Positions 22,652 to 33,481 of a DNA stretch of 64,000 nt are shown piece after piece. Location of the stretch: contig WHUX01000035.1 in NCBI GenBank assembly GCA_015179025.1, positions 310,001 through 374,000 on the forward strand. The letters run 5' to 3'. This stretch comes from Terfezia claveryi. Lineage: Eukaryota > Ascomycota > Pezizomycetes > Pezizales > Pezizaceae. The first letter of the stretch is position 1. Each line of letters opens with the position of its first letter. The notes under the pieces are model-generated. The model saw nothing but the letters and a program-made list of their open reading frames with translations, made no database searches and had not been told where the DNA came from. The position numbers and the translations under genes are program-made.

Positions 22652-24556
22652 ATGAGCCAGAATTATACACCCCCGTGGGCGAATACCCATGTTCGTTCTT
22701 CCCACGGTACATGGCTAAGCTGGTGATCAAGTGCTAACGATATTAAACACGAAGATTATTGGCATAGCGGGCTCCAGTGGCTCGGGAAAGACGAGTCTTG
22801 CTATGAAAATTGTGGGCTCCCTCAACTTGCCCTGGGTTGTCATTCTTTCAATGGTACCAGTTCATCCAAACCATTTTAATATTAAGTGAGGAGAGAGCAT
22901 AGTTTCTAAACTAAATGGATTTTATTTGAGTATGCAGGACTCGTTTTATAAGTCCCTTACTCCTGAGCAATCTGAGCTAGCCTTCCGCAATGAATACGAT
23001 TTCGACTCTCCAGGTTCCATAGATTTTGATGTGTTGGTTGAAAGGCTGCATGACTTGAAGATGGGGTACGTCTCATCTAGTCCAAGGCTTCATTCGTTAT
23101 GTATAATCTAAGTCAAAGTACTATATATACAGAAGAAAAGTTGAGATTCCCATGTACTCCTTTGAAGAACATCAGCGTATGCCAGAAACCACTACCATTT
23201 ATTCCTGCCATGTTTTGATACTCGAGGGAATCTTTGCCTTATATGACCCGAGAGTGCTGGCACTGTTGGATATGAAGGTGCCTTGGCCTTTAATCACACT
23301 ATATCCTGGGGACTGAATAGGCTCTGACGACTGTCTCTTTAGATTTTTGTTGATACAGACTCTGATATCTGTTTGGCACGGAGATGTATGAGCCCTTACG
23401 GTTCCGTGGTTGACCTCTGGCTGAACTGTCACAGTGGCTCGTGATATTAAATACCGGGGGCGAGAGTAAGTCATCTAAGAGGACGATAAGATAACTTCTC
23501 TGCTTTCCCGACTAACTTCCTTACAGCGTAGAGGGTACTATCAAGCAATGGATGGGGTTTGTCAAGCCTAATTTCGAGCTCTACGTTGATCCACAACGTA
23601 AAAATGCGGACATTCTAGTCCCTCGAGGCATTGATAATTTGATAGCCATAAGTTAGCACCTATATCGATGCCGATTTAACATTGAGGTCTTACCTTTGTT
23701 GTAGGCATGGTCGTGAAGCATATCCAACGAGCGTTGCAAGAGAAGTCGAAACAGCACATACAGACATTGGTCGAATTAGGGGAATATCAGCCTAATGAGC
23801 CATTATCATCTAATATCGACATCTTACCAGATACCGCCCAAATTAAGGGCATGCACACAATAATACACAATCAGGAAACGAGTCGCGAAGATTTTATTTT
23901 TTATTTCGACAGGATTTCCACTTTATTGGTTGAAAGGTACTGTACGTGGTACCGGCTTAATGGAACGTGATTTGAGGACTAACGGAGCTCAAGAGCAATG
24001 AATCACCTACCATACACCTGTAGCCAGATAACCACGGCACAGGGCTATTGCTATGTAGGACAGATGCTCTTTGCAGAAGTCAGTGCTGTTGTCATCCTCC
24101 GCTCTGGTGGCACCCTCGAAAACGGGCTCAAGCGAGTTGTCCCCGAAGCTCGGATAGGGAGAATGCTCATACAATCAAATTCGAGAACGGGCGAGCCTGA
24201 GCTGCACTATTTGAAGCTCTCACCAGCACTAGATGACCACCGTATGCTATTGCTCGACCCCCAAGTGGCTTCCGGTGCCGGTGCCATCATGGCGATGCAA
24301 GTTCTCAAGGATTATGGCGTGAAAGAGGAAAATATTATCCTTGTTACATACTTGTCTAGTGTAACAGGGCTCCGTAGGATCACAAAAGTTTACCCACAGG
24401 CGAAAATAGTGACAGCATGTGTAAGAGAGGGTTTTGAGCGTAGGTGGGTTGATACCAGGTATGTAAAAGTCACAACCGCTTGACTAGAAGTTGTTCTGTA
24501 GAACTGAAGACTGGAAAGGTATTTTGGCTGTTGATAACGTCCCTGATCGAAAATAA
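22652..24556 (+). CDS. URK1: Uridine/cytidine kinase with C-terminal UPRT-like domain
   Basis: Ten exons: 22652-22690, 22755-22853, 22938-23065, 23133-23277, 23343-23385, 23435-23465, 23527-23651, 23705-23936, 23994-24458 and 24502-24556. They join in frame to 453 residues, nearly the same size as the fission yeast enzyme. It phosphorylates uridine and cytidine in pyrimidine salvage. The P-loop GIAGSSGSGKTS, the SMDSFYKSLTPEQ substrate segment, the lid ARDIKYRGRDVEGTI and FVKPNFELYVDPQRKNADIL are all visible. The C-terminal half is a phosphoribosyltransferase-type domain (SAVVILRSGGTLE, LLLDPQVASGAGA). In eukaryotic UCKL/Urk1 proteins this domain is usually catalytically inactive. The start MSQNYTPPWANTH follows an in-frame stop. 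The final exon is the least certain; unspliced reading ends at 24483 instead. Confidence 0.92.
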
Positions 24557-24767
24557 TCCCTATTCAAGGAGAAATGTGTGTTATAATTGTACTAGGCACC
24601 ATGGCGGACATGGCGGAAGATAGGAGACATATTCGGTAATTTTGAGCAATAGATGTACCTTGGTTCCTGCAATCTTATCTCTAAGTCTTAGCCAAAAATA
24701 TTGAAGAAAACAAAACATTATTTACACCAGGAATATGCACAAAACTACTAAATAAAAAAAAAGCAAT

Positions 24768-25607
24768 CTACTTGGTCCTAATAATCTTGAGTTTCCCAGG
24801 AGAGTGCTATATCCGCTCTCAATTAGTGGATTTCCTTCTAAGCAACTGACAAGAAAACGTACAGTAAAGTTGGCGGCATATTGCTTTGGCCTGAAAGCCC
24901 TGGCGTTTGGTTCTTGAACATAGTACTCATAACCCTGCTTCTCTGCAAAGTAGATAGCATCTTCCTTTGACTTAAACCAGAGATGAGTTCCCTGCATGTG
25001 GTCGGCAGAACTAATCCATCCCATTAATGGGTTCTCCCTATAAGCCACGCATAGACTGCTTCAGCAATTGCTACCCACAGAAGCTATAAATTGCCAGGTG
25101 CTTCATACCAGTTTCCTCTGCGAGTTAAGACATCCCAATCCATCTTCCATCGTGTGCCGGGCCAGTTTGAGGATTGAGTAGCAGGCTTACTAGGCTGGTA
25201 GATTCTGTGAGTTGTCGGGTATCAGCACAATGCTTCGCCCCACTCCAAAAAGATATTCACCGGACAGTCCTAGCTTGTAGATCAGAGGGCGCTCCCGAGA
25301 TGATGGCAGCTGCGAGAATGCCACCTTCCCTGTTAGATATGATATATTAGCCTCCGTGCATAGTTTGGTTTTGCGTGCAACCATTGGGCACTATGGAGAG
25401 CGGGGTGGCAAACTCTGCGGCTGCGTCCACATGCTTCCCAGACTCAGTCTGCGATACGGCGGCTCGGGAGGTACCATTGGTTTGTCCTGCAGCACCCTGA
25501 TTTGCTGTGGAACTATTGTAGCGGACGGGAGTGATGATTGCAGTCCGTCGCAGTGGTGCGAGTGGGGCCCGAGCTACAGAAACGACTCTGGAGAGGGAGA
25601 ACGACAT
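24768..25607 (-). CDS. NDUFS4: NADH dehydrogenase (complex I) 18/21-kDa Fe-S assembly subunit NDUFS4
   Basis: Exons 25607-25382, 25324-25261, 25204-25109, 25037-24863 and 24806-24768 give 199 residues in frame. It is an accessory subunit on the peripheral arm of complex I in the mitochondrial matrix. A Ser/Arg-rich presequence ([16 protein letters not shown]) leads into the ETC_C1_NDUFS4 domain: [55 protein letters not shown] and the invariant C-terminal [12 protein letters not shown]. Exon 1 uses a weak donor (GTTGCA) and its acceptor could sit 11 bases away, but only the chosen one keeps frame. The gene is divergent from ATP17 and converges on URK1. Confidence 0.95.
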
Positions 25608-25883
25608 GGTACCAAAGCTTGCGGAGAATTTCGTGATTTCGGAGTAGCATGTAGGCCTAGGATTTAAAGGCGGTGCGGGTTTCGGGGGGTAGTTGCGTGG
25701 TTACTAAGACATGGATCCCACGAATTGCTGTAGCCAATGAGAATTCGCGGTTCCTAAGCGGCGGTGGGACTCCACTAAAATCTAAACGTCAATCGAAACA
25801 TATTCCTGAAATCAACCTCACGGATTGTATCCTTATAATCCCTTCGCTACCAATCGCCCCTCCTCTTTATTCTTTACAGCATA
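25608..25883. promoter_or_regulatory. Shared divergent promoter of NDUFS4 and ATP17
   Basis: Only 276 bases separate the start codons of two nuclear genes for oxidative phosphorylation. CCAAT-type boxes are present (ATTGG near 25737 as CCAATGAG, and ACCAATCGCC near 25850), compatible with HAP/CCAAT-binding regulation of respiratory genes. This is inference from the motif only. Confidence 0.4.
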
Positions 25884-26598
25884 ATGTCGTTCATCGTCAA
25901 GAGAGGTATCTCTACCCTTATCCCACCGAAGGTGGCTTCTCCAGCTGTGAGTATTCAATGGCCTCCTCCATTGTCCGCCCAGCCGGGGCCCCTTGCGCAG
26001 GTGTAGAACTGAAACTATTCATGACACGAATATAGGGCGTACGTCCTCCTCTTCTCCTACCTCCAGCATCCACTACCGACACTGGGATGTGACATTTACA
26101 GGCTGTTGACGGTGGGGTATATAGCTCGGCGCCGCTAAAGATGCTGTCCGAATGAGCCGTGTAGTTGACTTCTACACCAAGCTTCCAAAGTACACCCTTC
26201 ATATCTATGTTATGGCTTCTCAAAATGGCGCTCTGGGGATGGTAGGTTGAACGGAAGTGGGGGCTAACGGCTGTTGCAATATCAACTCATAGGGGACCTG
26301 CTCCACCAAGGAAGACCTCGGGCCTCCTCGGGGGGTACCAGGACAAGTACTTCGGAAAGAAGGCCAGTGGAATGCGTAAGTGATGACAGCCACCAGATAT
26401 CCAACCCCACCATGGGCGGTCTATTACTAATGACGGTGGGTTTATACAGCAATTGTTCACGTAATCGTTGGCATCATGGCCATCGGCTACGCCCAGGCCT
26501 ACTATTTCCACATCCGTATGAGAGCCCTATATCATAGGGAAGTGGTTATATGAAGGGCTAATGGTTGCACAGGTCACCACAAGAACAACGCCCACTAA
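25884..26598 (+). CDS. ATP17: Mitochondrial F1Fo-ATP synthase subunit f
   Basis: Five small exons (25884-25946, 26125-26189, 26293-26375, 26450-26515, 26573-26598) give 100 residues in frame. Subunit f sits in the membrane Fo stalk of ATP synthase and is needed for Fo stability. The N-terminal ISTLIPPKVASP is characteristic, followed by AAKDAVRMSRVVDFYTKLPKGP, a Gly/Tyr-rich KTSGLLGGYQDKYFGKK, one membrane segment (IVHVIVGIMAIGYAQAYYF) and the basic end HHKNNAH. All four internal splice phases agree. Confidence 0.95.
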
Positions 26599-27300
26599 GT
26601 GTTCATTTTGAGAGTGCATGTGTATAGTTTTACGCAGTGAATTATAAGTGGATATTTGAGGAGCGGACGTTAGAAGGCATTTTTATCAGAGCAAAATGAT
26701 GAACTGTATATTCTTCAGATATTACCCATCTGTCCCATACAAGGTGAAGATGTAATTAATTATGTTACTGCTGGAGGGCTTCATATATCCCTGCTTTGGC
26801 CGGGTGCAAAAACGAGGCTTCTGTTTGGGTTCGAGGTATTTTGTAGAAGTGGCCTCGAGAATCGGGGGATCGTTGCTCATGTACATGACTATACATTGCA
26901 TAAGCACTAGTATTTTGTAGTCATTTTTGAATTGAACAAACATGATAGTGTCCAAATTGCTTTATCTGTAATTCCCTTCACCGTTATATGTTCTTCATCT
27001 GTGAATACCTGATCTTTTATCAGCTTATGCCATGTTATTTGCTTTCCCCATAGCTCCTCCTGGTTATCTTCCATCCATGCGACCAAGCGTTCCGACTCAG
27101 CTCTCGACATGCACTGATATGCTGAGATGGCATTGAGCTAGTTGAAACAGGAAATTCTGTTGGCGTCACAGGGTTTTTCATGTATGTCTGTCTAACAGGC
27201 TTTAAGTCTGAAACGCTGTGACGCGCAAATGCCGTCGGCCAATGAGCGCTATCGCCAACTTTCGCCGGGGCGTGACATTGGCCATTCATTCTATCCTGTG
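26599..27300. other. ATP17 3' flank and relic of a SANT/Myb-like transposon ORF
   Basis: The first half is AT-rich with no signal. The second half holds the relic described separately. A short inverted pair, GCGTCACAG at about 27165 and CTGTGACGC at about 27218, lies just before the retrotransposon. Confidence 0.4.
26907..27110 (-). pseudogene. Truncated Myb/SANT-like DNA-binding ORF (transposon relic)
   Basis: From an ATG at 27110 the minus strand reads MSRAESERLVAWMEDNQEEL followed by WHKLIKDQVF and HITVKGITDKA. The Trp-spaced pattern resembles Myb/SANT-like domains that accompany fungal transposons, where the frame normally continues for several hundred residues. Here similarity dies after about 50 residues, so the copy is truncated. 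Family assignment is tentative. Confidence 0.35.
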
Positions 27301-27798
27301 TGTAACGACGACTCTGGGGACAAGGCGACCAAGGAGTACGCCGAGGCAAGGGCAGGGCTAGGGCAACACACACGTAGGAACACTACGTGTGTGACTAGGG
27401 GAAGGCTGGGACGGGGGGCAAGGGCAAGAGGCAAGAGAGGCAGATGGCAAGGGGCACGAGACACGCGGAGGCAGTTGCCGCGTGTGTCGGAGGGGGGCAG
27501 CTGTGCTGCAGAGTTATTCACGGGACAAGGCAAGACGAGGGGGTGTACAAGGGGGTACACCTTCGCGGAGAGAGGCAAGGTCTGTATTAGGATACAAGAC
27601 GTTGGATGGGGATCCAACAAGAGTGCGAGAGCCGGGGTCTATATATACATAGTGACCTAATAGACTTTCCGACGATAACGACAACGAAGAACGCTAGACA
27701 ACGACAACCGAACGAAAACACATAACAATAACAAGAATAACGAGAGTCGGACAAGAATCCGTCTGACTCTCAGAAAGGCCAAAGGGACGGTTGTTACA
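27301..27798 (-). repeat. 3' LTR of the Ty3/gypsy element
   Basis: 498 bases, starting TGTAACGACG on the plus strand and ending GGTTGTTACA. It carries a TATATATA stretch at about 27640 that could serve as the promoter in the equivalent 5' LTR. Identical in length to the partner at 32984-33481. Confidence 0.95.
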
Positions 27799-27993
27799 CT
27801 ATCCCCCTTCTAGGCATGAGCTCCAGCGACAAGACACGAGGAACGAAACAATAAGCAAACAATAGCCCCAACTCCAAACAATAACAACAATAATGACCAT
27901 GACCCACACGACCTGACCCTGACCCTGAACAATGACAAAAACGACAACCTTAACTCCAACTCCAAATGACAAAAACAAGAGTACGATGAGGTA

Positions 27994-30900
27994 TTATTCG
28001 ACGGGGTGGGGCTTTCCGGGATAACGCTGGTGGAATAGGGCCACCAGATCAGGGGCGTTTTCCAGGTCTTCCGCAGGCTGCCAGGTTGTCTCTTCATCCC
28101 CTAACCATTTGACTTTATACTGTAGGCGGCCATACCTCTTTCTCGAATCCAGTACTTCCTCTACCTCCCACTCCTCTTCTCCATCGATTATCACGGGGGG
28201 CGGTGGGGAGTGCTTCTGCCCGGGGAGGGGGTCGTTAGCCGCAGGCTCGATTTCTGATACATGGACAACCGAGTGGCGCTTGATATCCTTGGGAAACCTC
28301 AATTGATAGGCATGAGTGCCCACAGCTGCCAACACCTCAAACGGGCCCAGGAACTTGTGGTCAAGCTTGCGGGACGGTCGTTCCGTCCGGAAGTGCCGAC
28401 TAGACAGCCACACCTTGTCTCCTGGCTGGTACTTGGGGGCTGGCAACCTTGATCCATTGGCATACTCCGCTTGCCTGGCTTGGGATATCCCAGCTCAGCC
28501 TTCAAAATGGAGTGTAGCTCCGTGATCTTTGTGGCGAACTCCTTGGCTGGGGCGTTTGCCTTGATTTTTTGCAGGGGTGCTAGGGAGTCCACGAACCGGG
28601 GGTGCCAGCCATAATTTGCCAGGAATGGGGAGGTCTTCAGGGTCTCAGAGAAATGGTTGTTAGCAGAGAATTCACAGGTCGCCAACAATGATACCCAGTT
28701 ATTCTGCTGATAGTTGACGTAGGCCCGCAGGTATTGCTCCATGACCGCGTTCATTCGTTCCGACTGTCCATCCGTTTGAGGGTGATATGCTGTAGAAAGG
28801 TGCACCTCAATCCCTAGCAGCTTGCAGAACACTTTCCAGAACTCGGATACGAACTGGGGGCCACGGTCGGAGACAATCGATTCTGGGAGACCATGATAGT
28901 GGAAGACGGCATTGAGGTAGAGGTTGGCTAAGTCTGAGGCAGAGCAGGTGTCCCGACAGGGTATCACGTGCCTCATTTTAGTTAACCGATCCACCACCAT
29001 CAGAATGGCATTGAACCCCGAGTCCTCTGGCAGTCCGGTCACAAAGTCCATGGTCAAGTGTTGCCAGGGTTTCTCAGGAATCTCCAGGGGCTTTAAGGTG
29101 CCGTACGGGGCATGGCGGACAGGCTTAGCACGCTTGCAAACATGGCAGTTCCGTACGTACCGCTCCACGTCCTTCCGCTGGTCAATCCATGTATATTCCC
29201 TGGCCAGCAGCTCCAACGTTTTAGCTACTCCCGGGTGGCCTGCCGCTGGGGCATCGTGGTGTTCCTTGATCAATCGTAGGCGCAGCTCTCCTTCCGGCAC
29301 ATAGAGCCGTTCGAGGTGATAAAGAAGGCCCTCCTGGACAGCACATTCGGCCAGGGAGATCTTGGGGTGGCGGCGCTGGCCGGAATCCACTGCGGCGATG
29401 ATTTCTCTGGCCAGAGGGTCTCCTTCGTATGCCTGTTTCACCAGTTGTCGGAGGTCGGTCTCTGCATTAGCATCGGCTTCCACACTCGCCTCAGCTACAG
29501 CTTCCGCCAGGACATTAGCTGCCAGATCGAGGTTTTCAGGCTTCAATACTACTTGATTTTGGTATTTTAGCCTTTCATCCCCCCCTTTAGGGAGATCTCC
29601 TGATCTCCTGGTCAGTGCATCTGGCTTACCCCCAGCCTTTCCAGGCCGATACCTGATCTTGAAGTTAAAACGGGACAGGAATTCCGACCACCTAGCCTGC
29701 CGGCGATTCAGCAACTTGGTGGTTGTGAAGTATTCCAGGTTCTTGTGGTCGGAAAGGACCTCGATAATCCCCTTCGCTGACTCTAGGTGGGGCCTCCATT
29801 CCTCGAAAGCTCGCACAATGGCCATTAACTCCTTATCATAGATTTCGTAATTGCACTCCGCCGGGGAGTGTTTCTTTGAGAAATAGGCCACTGGATGAAG
29901 GATCCCATTGTCATCGTTCTGGGACAGGATTCCTGCGGAGACATAGTCGGAGGCATCTGTTTCAACAATGCATTCACGATCAGGGTCGAAATGGGCCAGG
30001 ATGGGCGCTGAACAGAAAGCATCCTTGAGACTCTGAAAGGCTGATTGGGCTGCAGGGTTCCACTGGAATCGCGGATTCTTCTCCAAGCCTTTTGTCTTTG
30101 TTAATGCTGTTAGGGGTGCCACGATCTTTAATAACCCAGTATGAACCGACGATAGAAATTAGCGAAGCCCAGGAAGGCCTGTACGTCCTTAAGATTGGCA
30201 GGGGTCTCCCACTCCTGGATCGCAGCGACTTTTGTGGGGTCCATCCTAATACCTTCCGTGGTTATAATCAAGCCCAAGTACTTCACCTCTTGGACATGAA
30301 ATTCGCATTTTTCAGGCTTAAGGTACAGTCCAGCCTGCTCCAGCTTCTCTAAGACCTGCCTGACATGGATCTTGTGTTCTGCCAGAGAGTCCGAGTAAAT
30401 CAAGATATCATCAAGGTAAGCTGTGCAGAACACATCCAGGAAGTCCCGTAGGGTGTCGTTAATAAAGTGCTGGAAGGAGGCCGGGGCATTGGTTAATCCA
30501 AAGGGCATGACATTGTACTCAAAATGGCCATAACGTGTCCGGAAGGCAGTTTTCCACTCCTCCCTTCGGCGATCCGTACCAGGTTATAAGCCCCTCTTAG
30601 ATCCAATTTGGTAAACCATTTTGCCTTGGAGAGCCTAGCTAACGTCTCCTGGATTAGGGGCAAGGGGTATCTGTTTTTCACCGTTATTTCATTCAATCCA
30701 CGATAGTCCACGCACAATCGAAGGAGCCATCTGATTTCTTAACGAACAGTACAGGAGCACCCGCCGGGGAAGAGCTATGCCGAATGAAGCTCTTATTCAA
30801 ATTCTCCTCCAGGTACTTCTTCAGGGCCTCCAATTCCGCTCGGGACATTCCATAGAGAGGGCCATAAGGGGGGGTCTTGCCCTCTACCAGCGGAATTGTG

Positions 30901-31783
30901 TGGTCATATAGTCGATGGGGGGCAAGCTTTTCCGCGGCTTTTTCCGAGAATAGGTCAATGAACTCGTGGTATTCATCTGGGACCAGGGATTTCCACTCAT
31001 CCTTAGACCTTGTCTTGTTAATCTCCAGATTGATCTCATAAATTGAGAGGGCATGCGCCTTGAGCTTATGCCTCCTGGTGAGATAAGCGAAGGCCCCAGC
31101 TCCAATAAAGTTAATATTCAGGGGTTTCGCGGGGGCGGGGGATATCGGGGAAACTGGGGGAACAGGAGTAACCGAGGGAACCGGGGAAACCGGGGGAATG
31201 GCATTGATGTGTGCAGGCGGGAGTACCACCTGAGTCGGGTGGATTATTGGGGGTGGCAATGCGCACAGCCCAGTGACAGTGGTTTTTGGATCTCCACAGT
31301 GTTTTTTGCAATAAGGGCTGTTGAATTGCAAGGTGTAAGAGCCGAAGCTGACTGATACATCATGCATTCTAAGCCAGGGGATCCCAAGGACAATTGGATA
31401 CTTTAGCTTGGTTACGAACATTGGGAGATCTTCCGAGTGATCACCAATGGCGCTGGGTAGGCACGCGAGGTCGGTAATCGCCCCAGAAGAGATAGGGCGG
31501 CCGTCAATGACATCAAGAAGGCGGGGGGTCTTTAGCTTGGAGGTTGGTATAGAGTTCTTACTGACGAAGGTCTGGTCAATGAATGCTATTCCTGAAGCAC
31601 CACAATCCATGAGAGCTGATGTAACCACTGTTTTATCATTGAACTTGACAGTTATAGGTACAACGAAGTGCTCGCCAAACAGGCGAGACTCATCAACAGA
31701 CATAGATGTAGGCAAAGAAAACGCAGACAAAGATAAGCGACCTGGGGCAGGTCCCTTGCTAGTGTCAGTAACTAGATAAGGGA
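27994..31783 (-). pseudogene. pol: pol polyprotein of the Ty3/gypsy element, interrupted by four single-base frameshifts
   Basis: In order: aspartic protease (ALMDCGASG, a Cys variant of DSGA), reverse transcriptase ([29 protein letters not shown]), RNase H (ETDASDYVSAG), integrase with an HHCC finger (HHDAPAAGHPG, CHVCKRAK) and DDE signatures (MDFVTGLP, VSDRGPQF, HPQTDGQSERMN), then a GPF-type module and a chromodomain (EEWEVEEVLDSRKRYGRL). Frame changes occur near 30723, 30563, 30130 and 28490; each is explained by one missing base, mostly next to a short homopolymer. pol enters from gag in a relative -1 frame at the G-run 31784-31789. As read, only separate fragments could be translated. 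Whether the breaks are real or sequencing errors is open. Confidence 0.9.
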
Positions 31784-32947
31784 CCCCCCTTTTCCCGACT
31801 CCTCCCCAACTTCTTCAATCCTGGATTCGGAGACGGCATGGACTGCCAGCGAGCGGTTTTTTCGGAGGGGACATGCCGCGATAAAGTGGTCCCCTTTTCC
31901 GCATGCAATGCACAGTCCATTGCTGCGGCGGCGGTCCCTTTCCTCCTGGGTTAGCCGAGGCCTTCCGGAGGACAGGTCCATAGAAGCAGGGCCACCTGCT
32001 GTCAACGAAGGGTGTGCTGTATTATTGACTGGGGCGGGGGCCTGAGCTGTCTTGGTGGTGGCGTGGTGTTGCTGTTGTGGGAGACGGGTTGCTGGCCTGA
32101 ACGTGGGGCGGTTGCGGAGCCGGGACATCCGCTGTTCCACTCGGGAAGCCTGGTCAATCAATTCGTCAAGGGTTCCCGCTTCCGGAAGGCTGATCATGGC
32201 TTGCTGGATTTCGTCATTTAGTCCTTCCTGGAATTGTTCCAGTTTGGACTGGTCATTCCATAGGACCTCCGCCGCCAGTCTCGAGAATTCCGCCACATAA
32301 GTGGACAGATCGGTATTCTTTTGCTTGAGAGCTCGGAGGGCCCTGCTGGCAGTGCCAACGGCGTCGGGGTCACCGAACGCCCTGTCCAGGATTGTAAAAA
32401 GGGCTGAGATATCCTTAAGGTTGATCCCAGTTTCAAGGACGTATGGCTGGATCTGGTCACAAGCTTTGCCCTCCAGCAGAGCGAAAACGTAAGCCAGTCG
32501 GTGCTGATCTGAGGGGAACCGGGCTGAGTCCCCACTGAGCTTGAGGTTAACGGAGTTTTTCCAAGCTCGGAGGCGAGCCCGGTCTCCATTGAACTTGGGA
32601 GGGGTGGGGATACTCTCAGCCTTTGAGGTTGCTGGGGAAGGTGTGGCTGAGGGTGTGAGCTTGTCTAAGGCACGGCTGAGACTCTGTACCGTGGTTCGTT
32701 CGATGGCGAGGGCAGCATGAGTTTGGTCTAGGTCTTGTTGGAGGACGGCAATCTCCTCATCAGCTGATTTCAGCTTTCGTTCAGCATTCTGGAGGTCCGC
32801 GCCTTGTTGCACGCCGATGGCGTATGTATCCGCAAATATGTCGACAATGGTTCGTCGATAGGTTACTAGCTCTGCAGGATTCGAGGGAATTGGAGTTGCT
32901 CGCCAGATATCGTACCTTTCGGAGGGTCGGAGAGTTGATTCAGACAT
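31772..32947 (-). CDS. gag: Gag protein of the Ty3/gypsy element
   Basis: An intact frame of 391 residues. An N-terminal coiled-coil-like region (about residues 55-95) precedes the retrotransposon gag capsid domain (from FNGDRARLRAWKNSVNLKL to about residue 265), then a Pro/Gln-rich linker and one CCHC zinc knuckle, CIACGKGDHFIAAC (C-x2-C-x4-H-x4-C), for RNA packaging. The frame stops 12-17 bases past a G6 run; pol continues in the other frame. Confidence 0.93.
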   Translation of the reverse strand: MSESTLRPSERYDIWRATPIPSNPAELVTYRRTIVDIFADTYAIGVQQGADLQNAERKLKSADEEIAVLQQDLDQTHAALAIERTTVQSLSRALDKLTPSATPSPATSKAESIPTPPKFNGDRARLRAWKNSVNLKLSGDSARFPSDQHRLAYVFALLEGKACDQIQPYVLETGINLKDISALFTILDRAFGDPDAVGTASRALRALKQKNTDLSTYVAEFSRLAAEVLWNDQSKLEQFQEGLNDEIQQAMISLPEAGTLDELIDQASRVEQRMSRLRNRPTFRPATRLPQQQHHATTKTAQAPAPVNNTAHPSLTAGGPASMDLSSGRPRLTQEERDRRRSNGLCIACGKGDHFIAACPLRKNRSLAVHAVSESRIEEVGEESGKGGSLI

Positions 32948-32983
32948 GACAGCGTACCAGTTGGTCGAGACGATCCAACGTAG

Positions 32984-33481
32984 TGTAACGACGACTCTGG
33001 GGACAAGGCGACCAAGGAGTACGCCGAGGCAAGGGCAGGGCTAGGGCAACACACACGTAGGAACACTACGTGTGTGACTAGGGGAAGGCTGGGATGGGGG
33101 GCAAGGGCAAGAGGCAAGAGAGGCAGATGGCAAGGGGCACGAGACACGCGGAGGCAGTTGCCGCGTGTGTCGGAGGGGGGCAGCTGTGCTGCAGAGTTAT
33201 TCACGGGACAAGGCAAGACGAGGGGGTGTACAAGGGGGTACACCTTCGCGGAGAGAGGCAAGGTCTGTATTAGGATACAAGACGTTGGATGGGGATCCAA
33301 CAAGAGTGCGAGAGCCGGGGTCTATATATACATAGTGACCTAATAGACTTTCCGACGATAACGACAACGAAGAACGCTAGACAACGACAACCGAACGAAA
33401 ACACATAACAATAACAAGAATAACGAGAGTCGGACAAGAATCCGTCTGACTCTCAGAAAGGCCAAAGGGACGGTTGTTACA
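32984..33481 (-). repeat. 5' LTR of the Ty3/gypsy element
   Basis: 498 bases, matching the LTR at 27301-27798 with one noticed substitution (T33095). The 5-bp target duplication CTGTG follows directly at 33482. Confidence 0.95.

Larger units (their letters stand above)
27301..33481 (-). mobile_element. Complete Ty3/gypsy LTR retrotransposon (chromovirus), minus orientation
   Basis: Two 498-base LTRs bound a 6,181-base element, flanked by the direct repeat CTGTG (27296-27300 and 33482-33486), the 5-bp duplication typical of Ty3/gypsy. LTRs run from TGTAAC to GTTACA and differ at one noticed position (C at 27412, T at 33095). Order on the minus strand is gag, protease, reverse transcriptase, RNase H, integrase, chromodomain. 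A purine tract AGAAGGGGGATAG abuts the 3' LTR. The primer site is not obvious. The near-identical LTRs indicate a recent insertion. Confidence 0.95.

Noticed and set aside
27291..27660. Open frames of 109-145 codons within the two LTRs
   Set aside because: Present identically in both LTRs, no known LTR protein, and low-complexity composition.
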